64,000 bases of DNA from Caulobacter sp. (GCA_029866155.1 JARWZW010000031.1:62001-126000); one strand, 5' to 3'. Positions 19,118-29,508 are shown, numbered from the stretch's first letter. Notes: generated by a model from the sequence alone, not told the origin. Program-made: numbers and translations.

Positions 19118-20701
19118 ATGGTGGCAAAGGTGGTCACGGTCGCCTTCCAGGGGGTCGAGGCCCGGCGGGTGGATGTCGAGGTCCAGCTGACCGGCGGCGA
19201 GGGCGCCATCATCGTGGTCGGCCTTGGGGACAAGGCCGTCGCGGAAAGCCGGGAGCGGGTGCGCGGCGCCTTTACGGGTCTGGGCCTGGCGGTGCCGGGC
19301 CAGCGGGTGGTGGTCAATCTGGCCCCGGCCGACCTGCCCAAGGAGGGCAGCCATTACGACCTGCCCATCGCGCTCGCCATCATGGGGGCCATGGGGGTCA
19401 TCCCCCTGGACGCCCTGACCGGCTGGGCCGCCATCGGCGAACTGTCCCTGGATGGCGGTGTCTCGGCCGTGGCCGGGGCCCTGCCCGCCGCCATCGCCGC
19501 CGGGTCCATGGGCCTGGGGCTGATCTGCCCGGAAGCCTGCGGGGCGGAGGCGGCCTGGGCCGGCGAGACCCGCATCCTGGCGCCCCGCTCCCTGATCAGC
19601 CTGATCAATCATTTCCGGGGCACACAGATCATGTCGCCGCCGGAACCCGGTCCGGTCATCCAGTCCACCGGCGGGCCGGACCTCAAGGACGTACGGGGCC
19701 AGGAACAGGCCAAGCGGGCGCTGGAGATCGCCGCCGCCGGCGGCCACAACCTGCTCTATGTCGGTCCGCCGGGGTCCGGAAAATCCATGCTGGCCCAGAG
19801 ATTGCCCGGCCTGCTGCCGCCGCTGACCGCGACCGAGCTGCTGGAGACCAGTATGGTCCATTCCGTGGCCGGACTGATCGCCCGGGGAACCCTGACCCGC
19901 GACCGCCCCTTCCGCAGCCCGCATCACTCGGCCAGCATGGCGGCCCTGACCGGAGGGGGAACCAAGGCCAGGCCCGGCGAGGTGTCCCTGGCCCATAACG
20001 GCGTGCTGTTCCTCGACGAACTGCCCGAATTCGCCGTCCAGGCCCTGGATTCCCTGCGCCAGCCCCTGGAGACCGGCGAGGTGATGGTGGCCCGGGCCAA
20101 TGCCCATATCCGCTATCCGGCCCGGGTCCAGCTGGTCGCCGCCATGAACCCCTGTCGCTGCGGCCATGGGGGCGGCGGCAAGGGCGCCTGCGGCAAGGCC
20201 CCCCGCTGCCAGAGGGACTATCAGGGCCGGGTGTCCGGCCCCCTGATGGACCGCATCGACCTGGTGGTCGACACCCCGCCGGTCACCGCCGCCGACCTGG
20301 CCCTGCCGCCGCCCTCCGAGGGCACGGCCGAGGCCGCCGCCCGGGTCGCCGCCGCCCGCAGCCTGCAGATCGACCGGGCGGCCGACTATGGCGAGGGGGC
20401 GGCCGTGATCAACGCCCGGGCTGACGGCGCCTTTCTCGAGGCCAGCCTGGCCCTGGACGAAGCGGCGCGGGCCCTGATGAGCCGGGCCGCCGAGGCTGGC
20501 CGCCTGACCGCCCGCGGCTGGACCCGGACCCTCAGACTGGCCCGCACCATCGCTGATCTGGACCAGTCGGAAGGGGTCAGGCGGATCCATATCGCCGAGG
20601 CCCTGATCTATCGCCGGGTGGGACCTGAGGCGGAGGGGCAGCGCGAAGCGGCCGCCGCGCCGCCTGCCGCCGGACGACCCCGCCTCAATCTGCGGAGTTG
20701 A
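19118..20701 (+). CDS. comM: YifB/ComM family Mg-chelatase-like AAA+ ATPase
   Basis: 527 residues. The N-terminal ChlI-like domain ([28 protein letters not shown]) is followed by Walker [10 protein letters not shown] at about residues 216-224, Walker [11 protein letters not shown] and the Mg-chelatase C-terminal domain with the cysteine-containing PCRCGH segment. In transformable bacteria ComM is a hexameric helicase that extends branch migration during natural transformation. No competence pilus genes are in view. The ATG at 19118 is chosen for its AGGGGA and for the start of homology. Confidence 0.94.
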   Translation: MVAKVVTVAFQGVEARRVDVEVQLTGGEGAIIVVGLGDKAVAESRERVRGAFTGLGLAVPGQRVVVNLAPADLPKEGSHYDLPIALAIMGAMGVIPLDALTGWAAIGELSLDGGVSAVAGALPAAIAAGSMGLGLICPEACGAEAAWAGETRILAPRSLISLINHFRGTQIMSPPEPGPVIQSTGGPDLKDVRGQEQAKRALEIAAAGGHNLLYVGPPGSGKSMLAQRLPGLLPPLTATELLETSMVHSVAGLIARGTLTRDRPFRSPHHSASMAALTGGGTKARPGEVSLAHNGVLFLDELPEFAVQALDSLRQPLETGEVMVARANAHIRYPARVQLVAAMNPCRCGHGGGGKGACGKAPRCQRDYQGRVSGPLMDRIDLVVDTPPVTAADLALPPPSEGTAEAAARVAAARSLQIDRAADYGEGAAVINARADGAFLEASLALDEAARALMSRAAEAGRLTARGWTRTLRLARTIADLDQSEGVRRIHIAEALIYRRVGPEAEGQREAAAAPPAAGRPRLNLRS

Positions 20702-20758
20702 CGCGGCGGCTCGCCTCGTGGCCCCCTGTGCGGAGCGGGGCGAAGACCCCAGGACAGA

Positions 20759-20774
20759 CCTGTCCCCGGACAGG
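20759..20774. promoter_or_regulatory. Perfect palindrome upstream of the P450 gene
   Basis: CCTGTCC (20759-20765) and GGACAGG (20768-20774) form a perfect inverted repeat 22 bases before the P450 start. It could be a repressor operator or a stem-loop in the 5' untranslated region. No regulator gene lies beside it, so the role is unproven. Confidence 0.35.
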
Positions 20775-20795
20775 CATTTCAAGGGAGTCCAGGCC

Positions 20796-22049
20796 ATGGC
20801 GGACGGGTCCGTTTCCAAGTCAATGCGGGATCAGGCCTATGCCATCCCCCTGGACCAGATCGATGTCAGCCATCCCGAGCTCTGGCGAACCGACAGCCAC
20901 TGGCCCTATTTCGAGCGGCTGCGGAACGAGGACCCGGTCCATTTCTGCAAGGAAAGCCTGTTTGGCCCCTACTGGTCGGTCACCCGCTATGACGACATCA
21001 TGGCGGTCGACACCAACCATCAGGTCTTCTCGTCCGAGGCCGAGCTGGGCGGCATCACCATTGTCGACCAGGGCGCCGAGCTTCGGCTGCCCATGTTCAT
21101 CGCCATGGACCCGCCCAAGCATGACCAGCAGCGCAAGGTGGTCAGTCCGGCGGTCTCCCCGACAAACCTTCAACTGTTCGAGCCCCTGATCCGCGAGCGG
21201 GCCGCGAAGATCCTGGATGAACTGCCCCGGGGCGAGACCTTCGACTGGGTCGACCGGGTGTCCATCGAACTGACCACTCAGATGCTGGCCACCCTGTTCG
21301 ACTTCCCCTTCGAGCAGCGCCGCAAGCTGACCTACTGGTCCGATATCGCCACCACCATCCCGGGTCCCGGCATGGCGGTGGAGACCGAAGAGGAAAAGCT
21401 GGCCGTCCTGATGGAGTGCCTGGGGGCCTTCACCGAGCTCTGGAACCAGCGGGTCAACGTCCCGCCGACCGGCGACCTGATCTCGATGCTGGCCCATGGC
21501 GAGGCGACCCGGAACATGAGCCCCGAGGAATATCTGGGCAATCTGATCCTGCTGATCGTCGGTGGCAACGATACCACCCGCAACAGCATCACCGGCTCGA
21601 TCTATGCCCTGAACCAGAACCCGGACCAGTACCAGAAACTGCGCGACAACCCCGCCCTGATCCCGTCCATGGTCTCCGAGACCATCCGCTGGCAGACCCC
21701 GCTCGCCCATATGCGCCGCACGGCCCTGGCGGATATCGAGCTGGGCGGCAAGCTGATCCGCAAGGGCGACAAGGTTGTCATGTGGTATGTCTCGGGCAAC
21801 CGCGATGACCGCGTCATCCAGACCCCCGACCGCTACATCATCGACCGGGAACGGCCCCGACAGCACATGTCCTTCGGCTATGGCGTCCACCGCTGTGTCG
21901 GCAACCGCCTGGCCGAGCTGCAGCTGCGGGTGATCTGGGAAGAGATCCTGAAACGCTATCCGGTTATCGAGGTCATGGGCGAACCCGAACGGGTCCCCTC
22001 GCCCTTTGTGAAGGGTTATCTCGGCCTTCCGGTCCGTATTCCGGCCTGA
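20796..22049 (+). CDS. Cytochrome P450, CYP153-like alkane/fatty-acid hydroxylase
   Basis: 417 residues from the ATG at 20796 (AGGGAG upstream). The oxygen-activating I-helix motif GGNDTT is at about residues 256-261, ExxR (Glu295-Arg298) is in SETIRWQTP, and the haem-ligating Cys367 lies in [12 protein letters not shown]. The combination [24 protein letters not shown] and MWYVSGNRD is characteristic of CYP153, soluble P450s that hydroxylate the terminal carbon of medium-chain alkanes and fatty acids. It needs a [2Fe-2S] ferredoxin and an FAD reductase; a matching pair is encoded at 5985-7575. The family call is from memory of its motifs. Confidence 0.88.
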   Translation: MADGSVSKSMRDQAYAIPLDQIDVSHPELWRTDSHWPYFERLRNEDPVHFCKESLFGPYWSVTRYDDIMAVDTNHQVFSSEAELGGITIVDQGAELRLPMFIAMDPPKHDQQRKVVSPAVSPTNLQLFEPLIRERAAKILDELPRGETFDWVDRVSIELTTQMLATLFDFPFEQRRKLTYWSDIATTIPGPGMAVETEEEKLAVLMECLGAFTELWNQRVNVPPTGDLISMLAHGEATRNMSPEEYLGNLILLIVGGNDTTRNSITGSIYALNQNPDQYQKLRDNPALIPSMVSETIRWQTPLAHMRRTALADIELGGKLIRKGDKVVMWYVSGNRDDRVIQTPDRYIIDRERPRQHMSFGYGVHRCVGNRLAELQLRVIWEEILKRYPVIEVMGEPERVPSPFVKGYLGLPVRIPA

Positions 22050-22171
22050 TCGACCGGTCGCGCCCCGACCGCTGCGGGGCGTGATGGCGTCGATCCCGAA
22101 CCTTTGCGCGCAAAACCTCCGGGCCTGGGCTATGTCGACGCCTCAGGCGACCTTCCTGGAGCAGGACAGAC

Positions 22172-23293
22172 ATGATCAGGCGATTTTTCCTCGCAGCAGG
22201 CCTCGCGGCGGCCCTGGCCATGCCCGCGCCGACCGTCTCTGCCGCCACCGTCCTGACCGGCGACCGGCTGGACGGCGTGCCGGTGATCGAGCGACTGGAT
22301 GTCTCTGACGCGCCCCTAGGCCAGATCACCCGCTATTATTTCCGGGTGACGAACCAGGCCTCCGGCCAGGGCTGGTATGTGCCGGTGCTGGTGGCCAGGG
22401 GGGCCAAACCCGGCAAGAAGCTTTTGCTGACGGCCGCCATCCATGGCGACGAGCTGAATGGTATCGATGTCATCCACCAGCTGTTCGCCGGTCTCGATCC
22501 CGCCCGGATGTCGGGAACCGTGGTGGCCATTCCCGGCCTCAACGCCCCGGGCCTGCTCAATGCCAGCCGCAATTTCACCCCCAGCCATGGCGGCGGCGGC
22601 CAGAACCTAAACCGGGAAATGCCCGATGTGCGCAGCAGCGAGGCGCCCGGCGACAGCGTCGGGGCCCTCTATGCCGGCCGCCTCTGGTCGCAACTGTTCA
22701 TCGGCAATGCCGACGCCGCGATCGACCTCCATACCCAGTCCACAGGCACGGTCTATCCGGTCTATGTCTTTGCCGAGACCGCCGCCGCCCGGCGGATGGC
22801 AGACCTGATCCGGCCGGATGTCATCGCGATGGACGCAGGCATCAAGGGCTCGGTGGAAAACATGCTGAACGCCGCCGGCGTGCCCGCTGTCACCCTCGAA
22901 CTGGGCGCGCCCCTGGTCTTTGACCGGGAGATGGTGCGCCGGGGCCTGCGGGGCGTGCGCAATGTCATGATCGACATGGGGATCACCCCGGGATCGCCCG
23001 ACCTGTCCGGCCCGCCGCCCTTCGTCGGCAACCGCAGTGTCGATGTCACGGCCAGCCGCGGCGGCCTGGCCCGGATCCTGGTGGCCCTGGGCGACCGGGT
23101 AAAGGCCGGCCAGCCGGTCGCCACCCTGTCCGACCCCTTCGGCCGGATCATCGCCACGGAAACCGCGACCCAGGACGGCCAGGTCACCGCCCTGGCCACG
23201 GCCCCGACCCGCGAGGTCGGCTCCATGCTGGTCCGCATCCTGGCCTGGTCGGACGACGAGGTCTGCAAGGCGAACGGCTGCACCGGGACCTGA
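22172..23293 (+). CDS. Secreted succinylglutamate desuccinylase/aspartoacylase-family zinc hydrolase
   Basis: 373 residues. Residues 1-24 form a signal peptide ending in VSAA. The zinc ligands fit the AstE/AspA (M14-like) pattern: His91 and Glu94 in HGDELNG and His187 in DLHT. The C-terminal region (about 285-350) has a biotinyl/lipoyl-like beta segment (LVALGDRVKAGQPVATL), as in other long family members. It would be periplasmic, cleaving an amide of an unknown substrate. It precedes a TonB receptor on the same strand, suggesting linked uptake and processing. Confidence 0.85.
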   Translation: MIRRFFLAAGLAAALAMPAPTVSAATVLTGDRLDGVPVIERLDVSDAPLGQITRYYFRVTNQASGQGWYVPVLVARGAKPGKKLLLTAAIHGDELNGIDVIHQLFAGLDPARMSGTVVAIPGLNAPGLLNASRNFTPSHGGGGQNLNREMPDVRSSEAPGDSVGALYAGRLWSQLFIGNADAAIDLHTQSTGTVYPVYVFAETAAARRMADLIRPDVIAMDAGIKGSVENMLNAAGVPAVTLELGAPLVFDREMVRRGLRGVRNVMIDMGITPGSPDLSGPPPFVGNRSVDVTASRGGLARILVALGDRVKAGQPVATLSDPFGRIIATETATQDGQVTALATAPTREVGSMLVRILAWSDDEVCKANGCTGT

Positions 23294-23377
23294 TTCCGTC
23301 AGAGCCCGTTAAGGCCCCCCAATCAAGCTTCACATTCCACAGCTATAGCCGTTTCCGAACCGCTCGGGGACCTGACC

Positions 23378-25744
23378 ATGCACGACCTGAAACATCTGAC
23401 CGTGGCGGGTTTCGCCGCGCCGCTCATCCTGGCCATGGCGCCGACGGCCGTCCTCGCCCAGGAGCCGCCGGGACCAGCAGAACCGGACGCCGAGGCGGCC
23501 TCGGTCGACGCTCTGGTCGTTCTGGGCCGCGGCCAGCCCCGTCAGGTCCAGACCGTCGATGGTTCCGCCCTGGAGGTGCTGGTCCCCGGCGCAAGCCCGA
23601 TCAAGGCCCTCGAGCAGCTGCCCGGCGTCTATTTCAGTGGCTCCGATCCCTTCGGAAACTACGAATATGCCGCCACCCTCTATCTGCGCGGCTTCAGCCA
23701 GACCCAGCTGGGCTTCACCCTGGACGGGGTGCCCCTGGGCGACATGAACTATTCCAACCACAACGGCCTGCATATCAGCCGGGCGACCATCGGCGAGAAC
23801 ATCGCCATGGCCCAGCTGGCCCAGGGCGCCAGCGATCTGGACGCCGCCTCCACCAGCAATCTGGGCGGCACCCTTCGGTTCATCAGCCGCCAGCCGGCTG
23901 ACAGCTTTGGGATAGACGTCTCGGCGGCGGCCGGCAGCGACGACTATCGCCGGGTCTTTGCCCGTCTGGACAGCGGCGAAGTCGGCCCCACCGGCCTGAA
24001 GGCCTCGCTGGCCTATGCCGACAGTTCCACCGGCCTGTGGAAGGGCGAGGGGGAACAGTCCGCCCGCCAGGTCAATTTTCGGGTCGAACAGCCCGTGGCC
24101 GAGGGTCGCTTAAGTTTCTGGGTCAATGGCAGCCAGCGCCGCGAAAACGACTATCTGGAACAGTCGCGCCAGCAGATGGCCCGTCGCGGCTATTTCGCCA
24201 ACTATCTGCAGCCCGACTATGACCTGGCCGTCTTCATTGCCGATGTGGCCAACAACCGCGATGACACGGGCCTGGGCATCGTCACCAACGCCGCCGCCGG
24301 GACCGACTATCCGGCCGGGTTCGAAACCCCGGACGATGCCTATTACCAGGGCGCGGGCCTGAGGGACGACCTCATCGGCGCCCTCACCCTGGACCTGCCG
24401 TTCGGCGAGAGGGTCCAGTTCAGCGGCACGGTCTATAGCCACACCAACAAGGGCCAGGGCCCCTGGTTTACCCCTTATGTGCCGTCCCCCAACGCCCTGG
24501 ACCCCCTGGCGACGAGCGACAACTCACCCCTGTCCTTCCGGGGCTTCAGCTATGACTTCACCCGCTGGGGCGCCCTGGCCTCGGCCGAGGTCGCCCTTGG
24601 CCAGCACCGGCTGTCGGCCGGCGGCTGGTATGAGTCCAACCATTCGCGGGAGGGCTATCGCTATTACGGCCTGGACCGCGACCGGCCGGGCCGCAGTTCC
24701 CTGTCGTTCCAGGAAAACCCCTTCTATGTGGACGACTACTACAGCTTCGAAACCGAGACGGTGAAGCTCTATGTCCAGGACAGCTGGCGGCCCGTGGATG
24801 GCCTGACCCTGCAGTTTGGTTTCAAGGCCCTGTCGGTGGTCAGCCGGGCGACCAAGGAGATCGAGGACAACAGCCCCGTCGGCCCGGGCGACGACGGCTA
24901 TACCTTCGGCGAGATCGAGGTCGAGGACAGCTTCCTGCCCCAGGCCGGCTTTGCCTGGCGGATCAACCCCGCCAACGAGATCTTCGGCTCCTATGGCGAG
25001 AGCGTCGCCGCCTTCGCCTCCCAGGCCGGCGGGGTCAATGCCAATGGCGGTCAGGCGGCCATCGATGACGCCATCGCCAATCTGCAGCCGGAACGGTCCA
25101 AGACCCTGGAACTGGGCTGGCGCTGGCGGGGTGAGCGGCTGGAGGCCCTGGTCGCCGCCTATGCCGTGCGGTTCGACAACCGCCTGGCCTATTTCTCGGC
25201 CTCGGATTCCCCGATCCTGGTCTCGGAAACCATCTATCGCAACGTCGGCTCGGTCGACACGCTTGGCCTGGAGGCCACGCTGCGGGCCCGGTTCACCGAC
25301 GCCCTGTCGGCCATGGCCAGCTATACCTATAACCATTCCGAATATCAGGACGATGTCCTGACCGACGCCGGGGTGCTGGAGATCGCCACCCGGGGCAAGC
25401 GGGTGGCCGGGGCGCCCCAGGACCTGCTGAAGCTGGACCTGTCCTATGACGACGGCGCCCTCTTCGCCGGAGTCTCCTACGCCTATAACGGCGAGTGGTT
25501 CTATACCTACGAGAACGACAATCCGGTGGAGGCCTATGGCCTGGTCGACCTGAACCTGGGCTACCGGTTCAAGGGAACCTGGGCCAATGGCCTGGAGATC
25601 TCGCTCAACGTCAGCAACCTGACCGACGAGCGCTACATTGCCGCCAATGCCGGCCTGGTGGAGCGCGATCCGGACGGCGACCAGCAGGTCCTGCTGACCG
25701 GCGCCCCCCGGACCGCCTTCATCACCCTGAGCAAGGCCTTCTAG
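23378..25744 (+). CDS. TonB-dependent outer-membrane receptor
   Basis: 788 residues. A signal peptide (about 1-27, ending AVLAQ) precedes a plug domain with VDALVVLG as a candidate TonB box and LYLRGFSQTQLGFTLDGVPLGDMNY, then a beta-barrel ending in LSKAF with a terminal aromatic residue as expected for outer-membrane insertion. It should import a bulky ligand using the TonB system. The ligand cannot be read from sequence. It lies 84 bp downstream of the periplasmic hydrolase and is probably co-expressed with it. Confidence 0.93.
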   Translation: MHDLKHLTVAGFAAPLILAMAPTAVLAQEPPGPAEPDAEAASVDALVVLGRGQPRQVQTVDGSALEVLVPGASPIKALEQLPGVYFSGSDPFGNYEYAATLYLRGFSQTQLGFTLDGVPLGDMNYSNHNGLHISRATIGENIAMAQLAQGASDLDAASTSNLGGTLRFISRQPADSFGIDVSAAAGSDDYRRVFARLDSGEVGPTGLKASLAYADSSTGLWKGEGEQSARQVNFRVEQPVAEGRLSFWVNGSQRRENDYLEQSRQQMARRGYFANYLQPDYDLAVFIADVANNRDDTGLGIVTNAAAGTDYPAGFETPDDAYYQGAGLRDDLIGALTLDLPFGERVQFSGTVYSHTNKGQGPWFTPYVPSPNALDPLATSDNSPLSFRGFSYDFTRWGALASAEVALGQHRLSAGGWYESNHSREGYRYYGLDRDRPGRSSLSFQENPFYVDDYYSFETETVKLYVQDSWRPVDGLTLQFGFKALSVVSRATKEIEDNSPVGPGDDGYTFGEIEVEDSFLPQAGFAWRINPANEIFGSYGESVAAFASQAGGVNANGGQAAIDDAIANLQPERSKTLELGWRWRGERLEALVAAYAVRFDNRLAYFSASDSPILVSETIYRNVGSVDTLGLEATLRARFTDALSAMASYTYNHSEYQDDVLTDAGVLEIATRGKRVAGAPQDLLKLDLSYDDGALFAGVSYAYNGEWFYTYENDNPVEAYGLVDLNLGYRFKGTWANGLEISLNVSNLTDERYIAANAGLVERDPDGDQQVLLTGAPRTAFITLSKAF

Positions 25745-25911
25745 TGGATAGACTCTGACGCTTGGCGCCCGTCGGGCTGAGGGCGGACCGACAGAGCTGC
25801 GCTTCTACCCGGAACCAGACCCTCCGGACTGCGGTGAGGGGGGGAAGCGGTCGTTAGCGCGTTTAGCGTGGCGGGCGACAACAGTGACTACCACGCGGGG
25901 CCGGGTACGAA

Positions 25912-26331
25912 ATGCGAGTGACGAAAGAAGACAGCAGCGACCTTGATTTTGTCGTTCAATGCCTGATGACCGGGGCGATCGATGTCCCCGAACTTAGGGC
26001 GTGGTGCGAGCATCTCATCGCGACGTCAGCCGAGGTTCCGGACTGGGTCTTCGACCTGATCTCTTTCGAGGAAGCGCCTTACCATGTTTATCGCGTGATC
26101 GGGTTCGCGCCGCATGGCAGTGACGCCAATCGTCACGCAATCGCCGGGATCGCCCTGAAACGCGGGCGCACGGTCGATGCCACCGTATTCAACCCCGCCA
26201 CAGCTCAAACCGCGCTCAGCCGGCACCCGGAAGTCATGGGACGTTTCAACGAGACGTTTCCCTTCCTCGGGGAAGCCTGCGAGCATTGTCGCTATCCTGA
26301 ATGTCTGCAGCGGGTCGCTTCTACCGGTTGA
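25912..26331 (+). CDS. Hypothetical protein with a C-terminal cysteine cluster
   Basis: 139 residues with no family I recognise. The sequence looks protein-like, with a tryptophan-rich middle (VPDWVFDLISFEEAPYHVY) and a C-terminal CEHCRYPEC that could bind a metal. There is no signal peptide or membrane segment. Codon use is less GC-biased at third positions than in surrounding genes, and the ribosome-binding site is weak. It sits alone between a TonB receptor and a reverse-strand gene. Possibly acquired; function unknown. Confidence 0.6.
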   Translation: MRVTKEDSSDLDFVVQCLMTGAIDVPELRAWCEHLIATSAEVPDWVFDLISFEEAPYHVYRVIGFAPHGSDANRHAIAGIALKRGRTVDATVFNPATAQTALSRHPEVMGRFNETFPFLGEACEHCRYPECLQRVASTG

Positions 26332-26425
26332 GTTCAGAGCGCAAAGCGGACCTTGGGGTTTTCGTCGGCCGTGCCCGACCTTCGGGACTCAAAAGCCAGA
26401 CCTTGACCACGAGGCCGTGCGACCC

Positions 26426-27517
26426 TCAGCGCCGGGGTGCGATGAAGGCGAAGGGCTGGCCGGCCCCGGGGTCGAAGGCCTTCCAGTCCTGGCCCAGCAG
26501 GGTCAGGATACTGGCCGCCACCTGCCGGGTCTCGGCGCAGCTGGCGCCCTTGTAGACCCCGGCGCCCTGCGGCTTCAGGCCCGGACCCAGGGCCGCGAAC
26601 CAGACATCGCCCGATCCCGCCACGCCGGTGCTGTTGTACTGCGGATCATAGTCCGGATTGAGCTGGTGATAGCGGATGGCCGAATGGTCCTTCCAGGCGG
26701 CCAAAGGCGCGTGACCCCGGCCATGGTCCGTGCTGACGATCAGGGTGGTCTGGTTCCGGTAATAGGGATCGGCCTGCAGCATGTCCCAGAGCTCGCGCAG
26801 GAAGTCGTCGCCCCGCTCCATGGCCGCCAGATACTGGTCATAGTCGCCCTGGTGGGCCAGTTCATCGGTGTCGCCAAAGGCCACATAGAGCAGCCTTGCG
26901 CGGTCGGTGCGGAGGGCGTCCCGGGCAAACCGCGCGGTCAGGACGTCAGTGGGATAGCGGCCCTCCAGGCGCGGATTGACCGGCACGCCGCTGCGCTGGC
27001 TGTTGACGATCTTGGGAAACAGGGTCCAGGTCCCGACCATCTGGACCTGGCGCTCGAAGCCGGGCCGTTTCTTCAGCCATTCCAGGATGGTGACGTTCTC
27101 GTTCCATTTGTCGTCGTTCTCGACGATGCGCGCGTCCGGCCGCCCGGTCAGGATCTCGTTATAGCCGGGATAGGAAAACCACATGTCATTGGCCACCCGG
27201 GCGCAGTCGCCGGCGTCGCGGTCGCCCAGCAGCACCCCGTCCCTGGCCATGACGCCATGGACAAAGGGCATCAGGGCCCTGCGGCGGTTGACCGGGTCCA
27301 GATAGGCCGGCTTGACCCAGGATTCGTACAGGTCCGGCTCGACATAGGCCTTCTCGGCCGACATCAGAGGATCGGCGCCCCGGAAGACATCCTCCCAGCG
27401 GATGCCGTCAAACGTCACCAGCACCACCTTGGGCTCCCTGACCGGGGCGGATTGGGCCAGGGCCGGGCTGCAGATCAGCAGACTGGCCAGACCGAGGGCC
27501 GACAGGATCAGACGCAT
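26426..27517 (-). CDS. Secreted alkaline-phosphatase-superfamily phosphodiesterase
   Basis: About 363 residues from the ATG at 27517. Residues 1-22 are a signal peptide (ending SPALAQ). The core KVVLVTFDGIRWEDVFRG resembles the metal-binding start of type I phosphodiesterase/nucleotide pyrophosphatase enzymes, and STDHGRG near residue 265 is a second metal-site motif. It would act in the periplasm on a phosphoester. No partner gene is apparent. Upstream lies a repeat-rich intergenic region. Confidence 0.85.
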   Translation of the reverse strand: MRLILSALGLASLLICSPALAQSAPVREPKVVLVTFDGIRWEDVFRGADPLMSAEKAYVEPDLYESWVKPAYLDPVNRRRALMPFVHGVMARDGVLLGDRDAGDCARVANDMWFSYPGYNEILTGRPDARIVENDDKWNENVTILEWLKKRPGFERQVQMVGTWTLFPKIVNSQRSGVPVNPRLEGRYPTDVLTARFARDALRTDRARLLYVAFGDTDELAHQGDYDQYLAAMERGDDFLRELWDMLQADPYYRNQTTLIVSTDHGRGHAPLAAWKDHSAIRYHQLNPDYDPQYNSTGVAGSGDVWFAALGPGLKPQGAGVYKGASCAETRQVAASILTLLGQDWKAFDPGAGQPFAFIAPRR

Positions 27518-27658
27518 GGCAGGGGTCCCGGATGGATTGACTGTCCTCTGGATAGGCCCGTCGCGCGACAGTTGCTTGACAGGCGGCGGACAGTTGCCGG
27601 GACAAGCGACCGCCAGGCTGATCGAACATGGCAATATCCCGCGCAATCAAACTCAACT

Positions 27659-27791
27659 ATTCGTCATCCTGAGTAGGTCGCGAAGCGACCGTGTCGAAGG
27701 ACGCAAACTGCTCGCCAATGCCCTCGAAAGCCCTTGAAAGACGGTGCGTTCTTCGACACGCCGCCTGCGGCCGCTACTCAGAATGACGAAT
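27659..27791. repeat. Large imperfect inverted repeat (REP/BIME-like)
   Basis: The left arm (27659-27705) and right arm (27745-27791) are reverse complements over about 47 bp. Each arm starts ATTCGTCAT and includes CTGAGTAG and GTGTCGAAG. Each arm also has a smaller internal palindrome (GGTCGCGAAGCGACC on the left, GCCGCCTGCGGC on the right). Flanking CAAACTCA-like bases may extend the repeat. The layout is that of a paired REP element; 39 bp separate the arms. Confidence 0.75.
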
Positions 27792-28156
27792 GGAGTGCGA
27801 TGAGTTTGAACAGGTGTGACAGCACAACAATTGCCGAGCCCAAACAACGGTGACAGTGCCCTGATCGTTTCCATTCCGGAATTCCAGGAACACCTTACAT
27901 AAACCCGCAGTTATCGGTCTTGGTGCGTGCTTTCGGGTTTGACTGGCGCCGCCATCCCCGCGCCCTGAAACCCCGGACCCCGGCGTTCCCCTCCGCTCTG
28001 GCCAGGTGGCGCGAAATCGAGTCGAGGTCAGGGTCGTGGTCTGCCATGGGCTGGCCCCAACAGGTTGGCAGCCGGCGAAGCCGTCGGATGAGGGGCCGCG
28101 CCGGCAATAACAGCTTGATCTGGAATGACTTTCAAACACCGGCCGCGCGGAAAGGC

Positions 28157-28201
28157 CCCCTCAACCGTCAGCCTGCGGCTGCCACCTTTTCCCGCGAGGG
28201 G
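28157..28201. repeat. Nested palindromic element
   Basis: CCCCTC (28157-28162) pairs with GAGGGG (28196-28201), and CAGCC (28069+100, i.e. 28169-28173) pairs with GGCTG (28177-28181). Such nested palindromes are typical of intergenic REP-like sequences in GC-rich alphaproteobacteria. No second close copy was found in the window. Confidence 0.5.
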
Positions 28202-28326
28202 AGGAGGAATTGCGAGCTTGACCAGCCGCCGCCGCCCCTCTTGACCACCCGCCCCCCCGGGGCGTTCACTTCCGCCCGAACGCGCCCGTTTCAGAGGCGC
28301 TGCATCAGGACCCGGGAGGACCAGCC

Positions 28327-29508
28327 ATGCCCTATGTCGAGGGTCAGACTGTGCATGACGCCGACGCCCATGTGATGGAGCTGCCCGGAACCATCCCTCC
28401 CTATGCCGACCCCGCCTGGCGAGAGGCCCTGGCCGAGCGCATCCGCCACAGGAAGGATTCCGACGGCTGGGCGCAGCAGGCCCGGGACCTGCAGCAGGAC
28501 GCCGAGTTCCGCGAAGGGGCGGCCGACAACCTTCTGGCCCGCAAGAACTATCAGGCGCTGGGCGCCTTTGACCGGGCCGACCGGCCCCGGGCCCTGGACC
28601 TGCTGGGGTTCGCCAGCCAGCTGGTGTTTTCCACGGCGGGCCTGGCCCTGTTCGACCTGGAGCATGACGCGGACCCGGCCCTGTCGGTCCAGGCGGCCCG
28701 GGCCCATAACCGGATGATGGTCGACTATTGCAGCATCGACCGGCGGCTGCTGCCCACGGCCTATGTCCCCCTGGCCGATCGCAGCCAGACCCTGAACGTG
28801 GCCAGGGAAGCCATCGCCCTGGGGGCCAGGGGCCTGATGATCCCAAGCCGCACGCCCTACGGTCACAGCCCCAGCCACCGGGATTTCGAGCCCCTCTGGG
28901 CCCTGGCCCAGGAAGCCGGCCTGCCCATCCTGTTCCATGTCGGCGGCGAGCTGAAGATGGACGCGGCCTATGTGGAAAACGGCGGCCCCCGGGTGCTGGA
29001 TTTCCATGGCGGGGCCGAGAACTTCACCGCCCTGACCTTCATGGCCATTCCCCTGTCGGTCTGGCAGACCCTGTCGGCCCTGGTTCTGGACGGGGTGTTC
29101 GACCGCTATCCGGCCCTGAAGTTCGGGGCCATCGAGCTGGGCGCCAGCTGGCTGCCCAGCCTGATGCATTTTCTGGATTCCGCCGCCGCCGCCTTTGGCA
29201 AGGAAGAGCGGGTGCAGCGACTGTCGGCCCGGCCCAGCGACATCCTGCGCCGCCAGCTGCGGGTCACCCCCTATCCGCATGAGAATGTCGGCTGGATCAT
29301 CGACAATGTCGGCCCGGACATGGCCCTGTTCTCGTCCGATTACCCCCATGTCGAGGGCGGGCGGAACCCGATGAAGCGGTTCAATGACAGCCTGTCCGGG
29401 GCCTCGCCAGCGGCCCGCCGGGGCTTTTTCCGGGACAATTTCATCAACCTGATGGGCGCCGGCCTGGACGCCGACCTGCACGACCTGCCGGGCCTGGCGG
29501 CGGCCTGA
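28327..29508 (+). CDS. Amidohydrolase-2 family metal-dependent hydrolase
   Basis: 393 residues. The N terminus has DADAHVME, the DxDxH-like metal motif of the amidohydrolase-2 (ACMSD/decarboxylase-like) family. Later motifs include GLPILFHVGGE, KFGAIELGASWLPSLM and SSDYPHVEGG, which supply the remaining ligands. Members hydrolyse or decarboxylate aromatic and cyclic substrates. GGGAGG precedes the ATG. The substrate is unknown, but it fits the aromatic or hydrophobic catabolism theme of the region. Confidence 0.88.
   Translation: MPYVEGQTVHDADAHVMELPGTIPPYADPAWREALAERIRHRKDSDGWAQQARDLQQDAEFREGAADNLLARKNYQALGAFDRADRPRALDLLGFASQLVFSTAGLALFDLEHDADPALSVQAARAHNRMMVDYCSIDRRLLPTAYVPLADRSQTLNVAREAIALGARGLMIPSRTPYGHSPSHRDFEPLWALAQEAGLPILFHVGGELKMDAAYVENGGPRVLDFHGGAENFTALTFMAIPLSVWQTLSALVLDGVFDRYPALKFGAIELGASWLPSLMHFLDSAAAAFGKEERVQRLSARPSDILRRQLRVTPYPHENVGWIIDNVGPDMALFSSDYPHVEGGRNPMKRFNDSLSGASPAARRGFFRDNFINLMGAGLDADLHDLPGLAAA

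Larger units (their letters stand above)
27518..28326. other. 809-bp intergenic region rich in repeats
   Basis: It separates two divergent genes. It holds a large imperfect inverted repeat (27659-27791) and a smaller nested palindrome (28157-28201), both annotated. A reverse-strand open frame at 27895-28047 would encode a 50-residue basic peptide (MADHDPDLDSISRHLARAEG at its start) but has no convincing ribosome-binding site. The last 100 bp should hold the amidohydrolase promoter; none is obvious. Confidence 0.55.

Noticed and set aside
19082-20818. 578-codon reverse frame opposite comM
   Set aside because: Antisense shadow; comM motifs are complete on the other strand.
27895-28107. Small reverse frame in the 27.5-28.3 kb gap
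   Set aside because: The product is basic and the codon use is plausible, but there is no clear ribosome-binding site or homology, so it is mentioned only within the intergenic entry.
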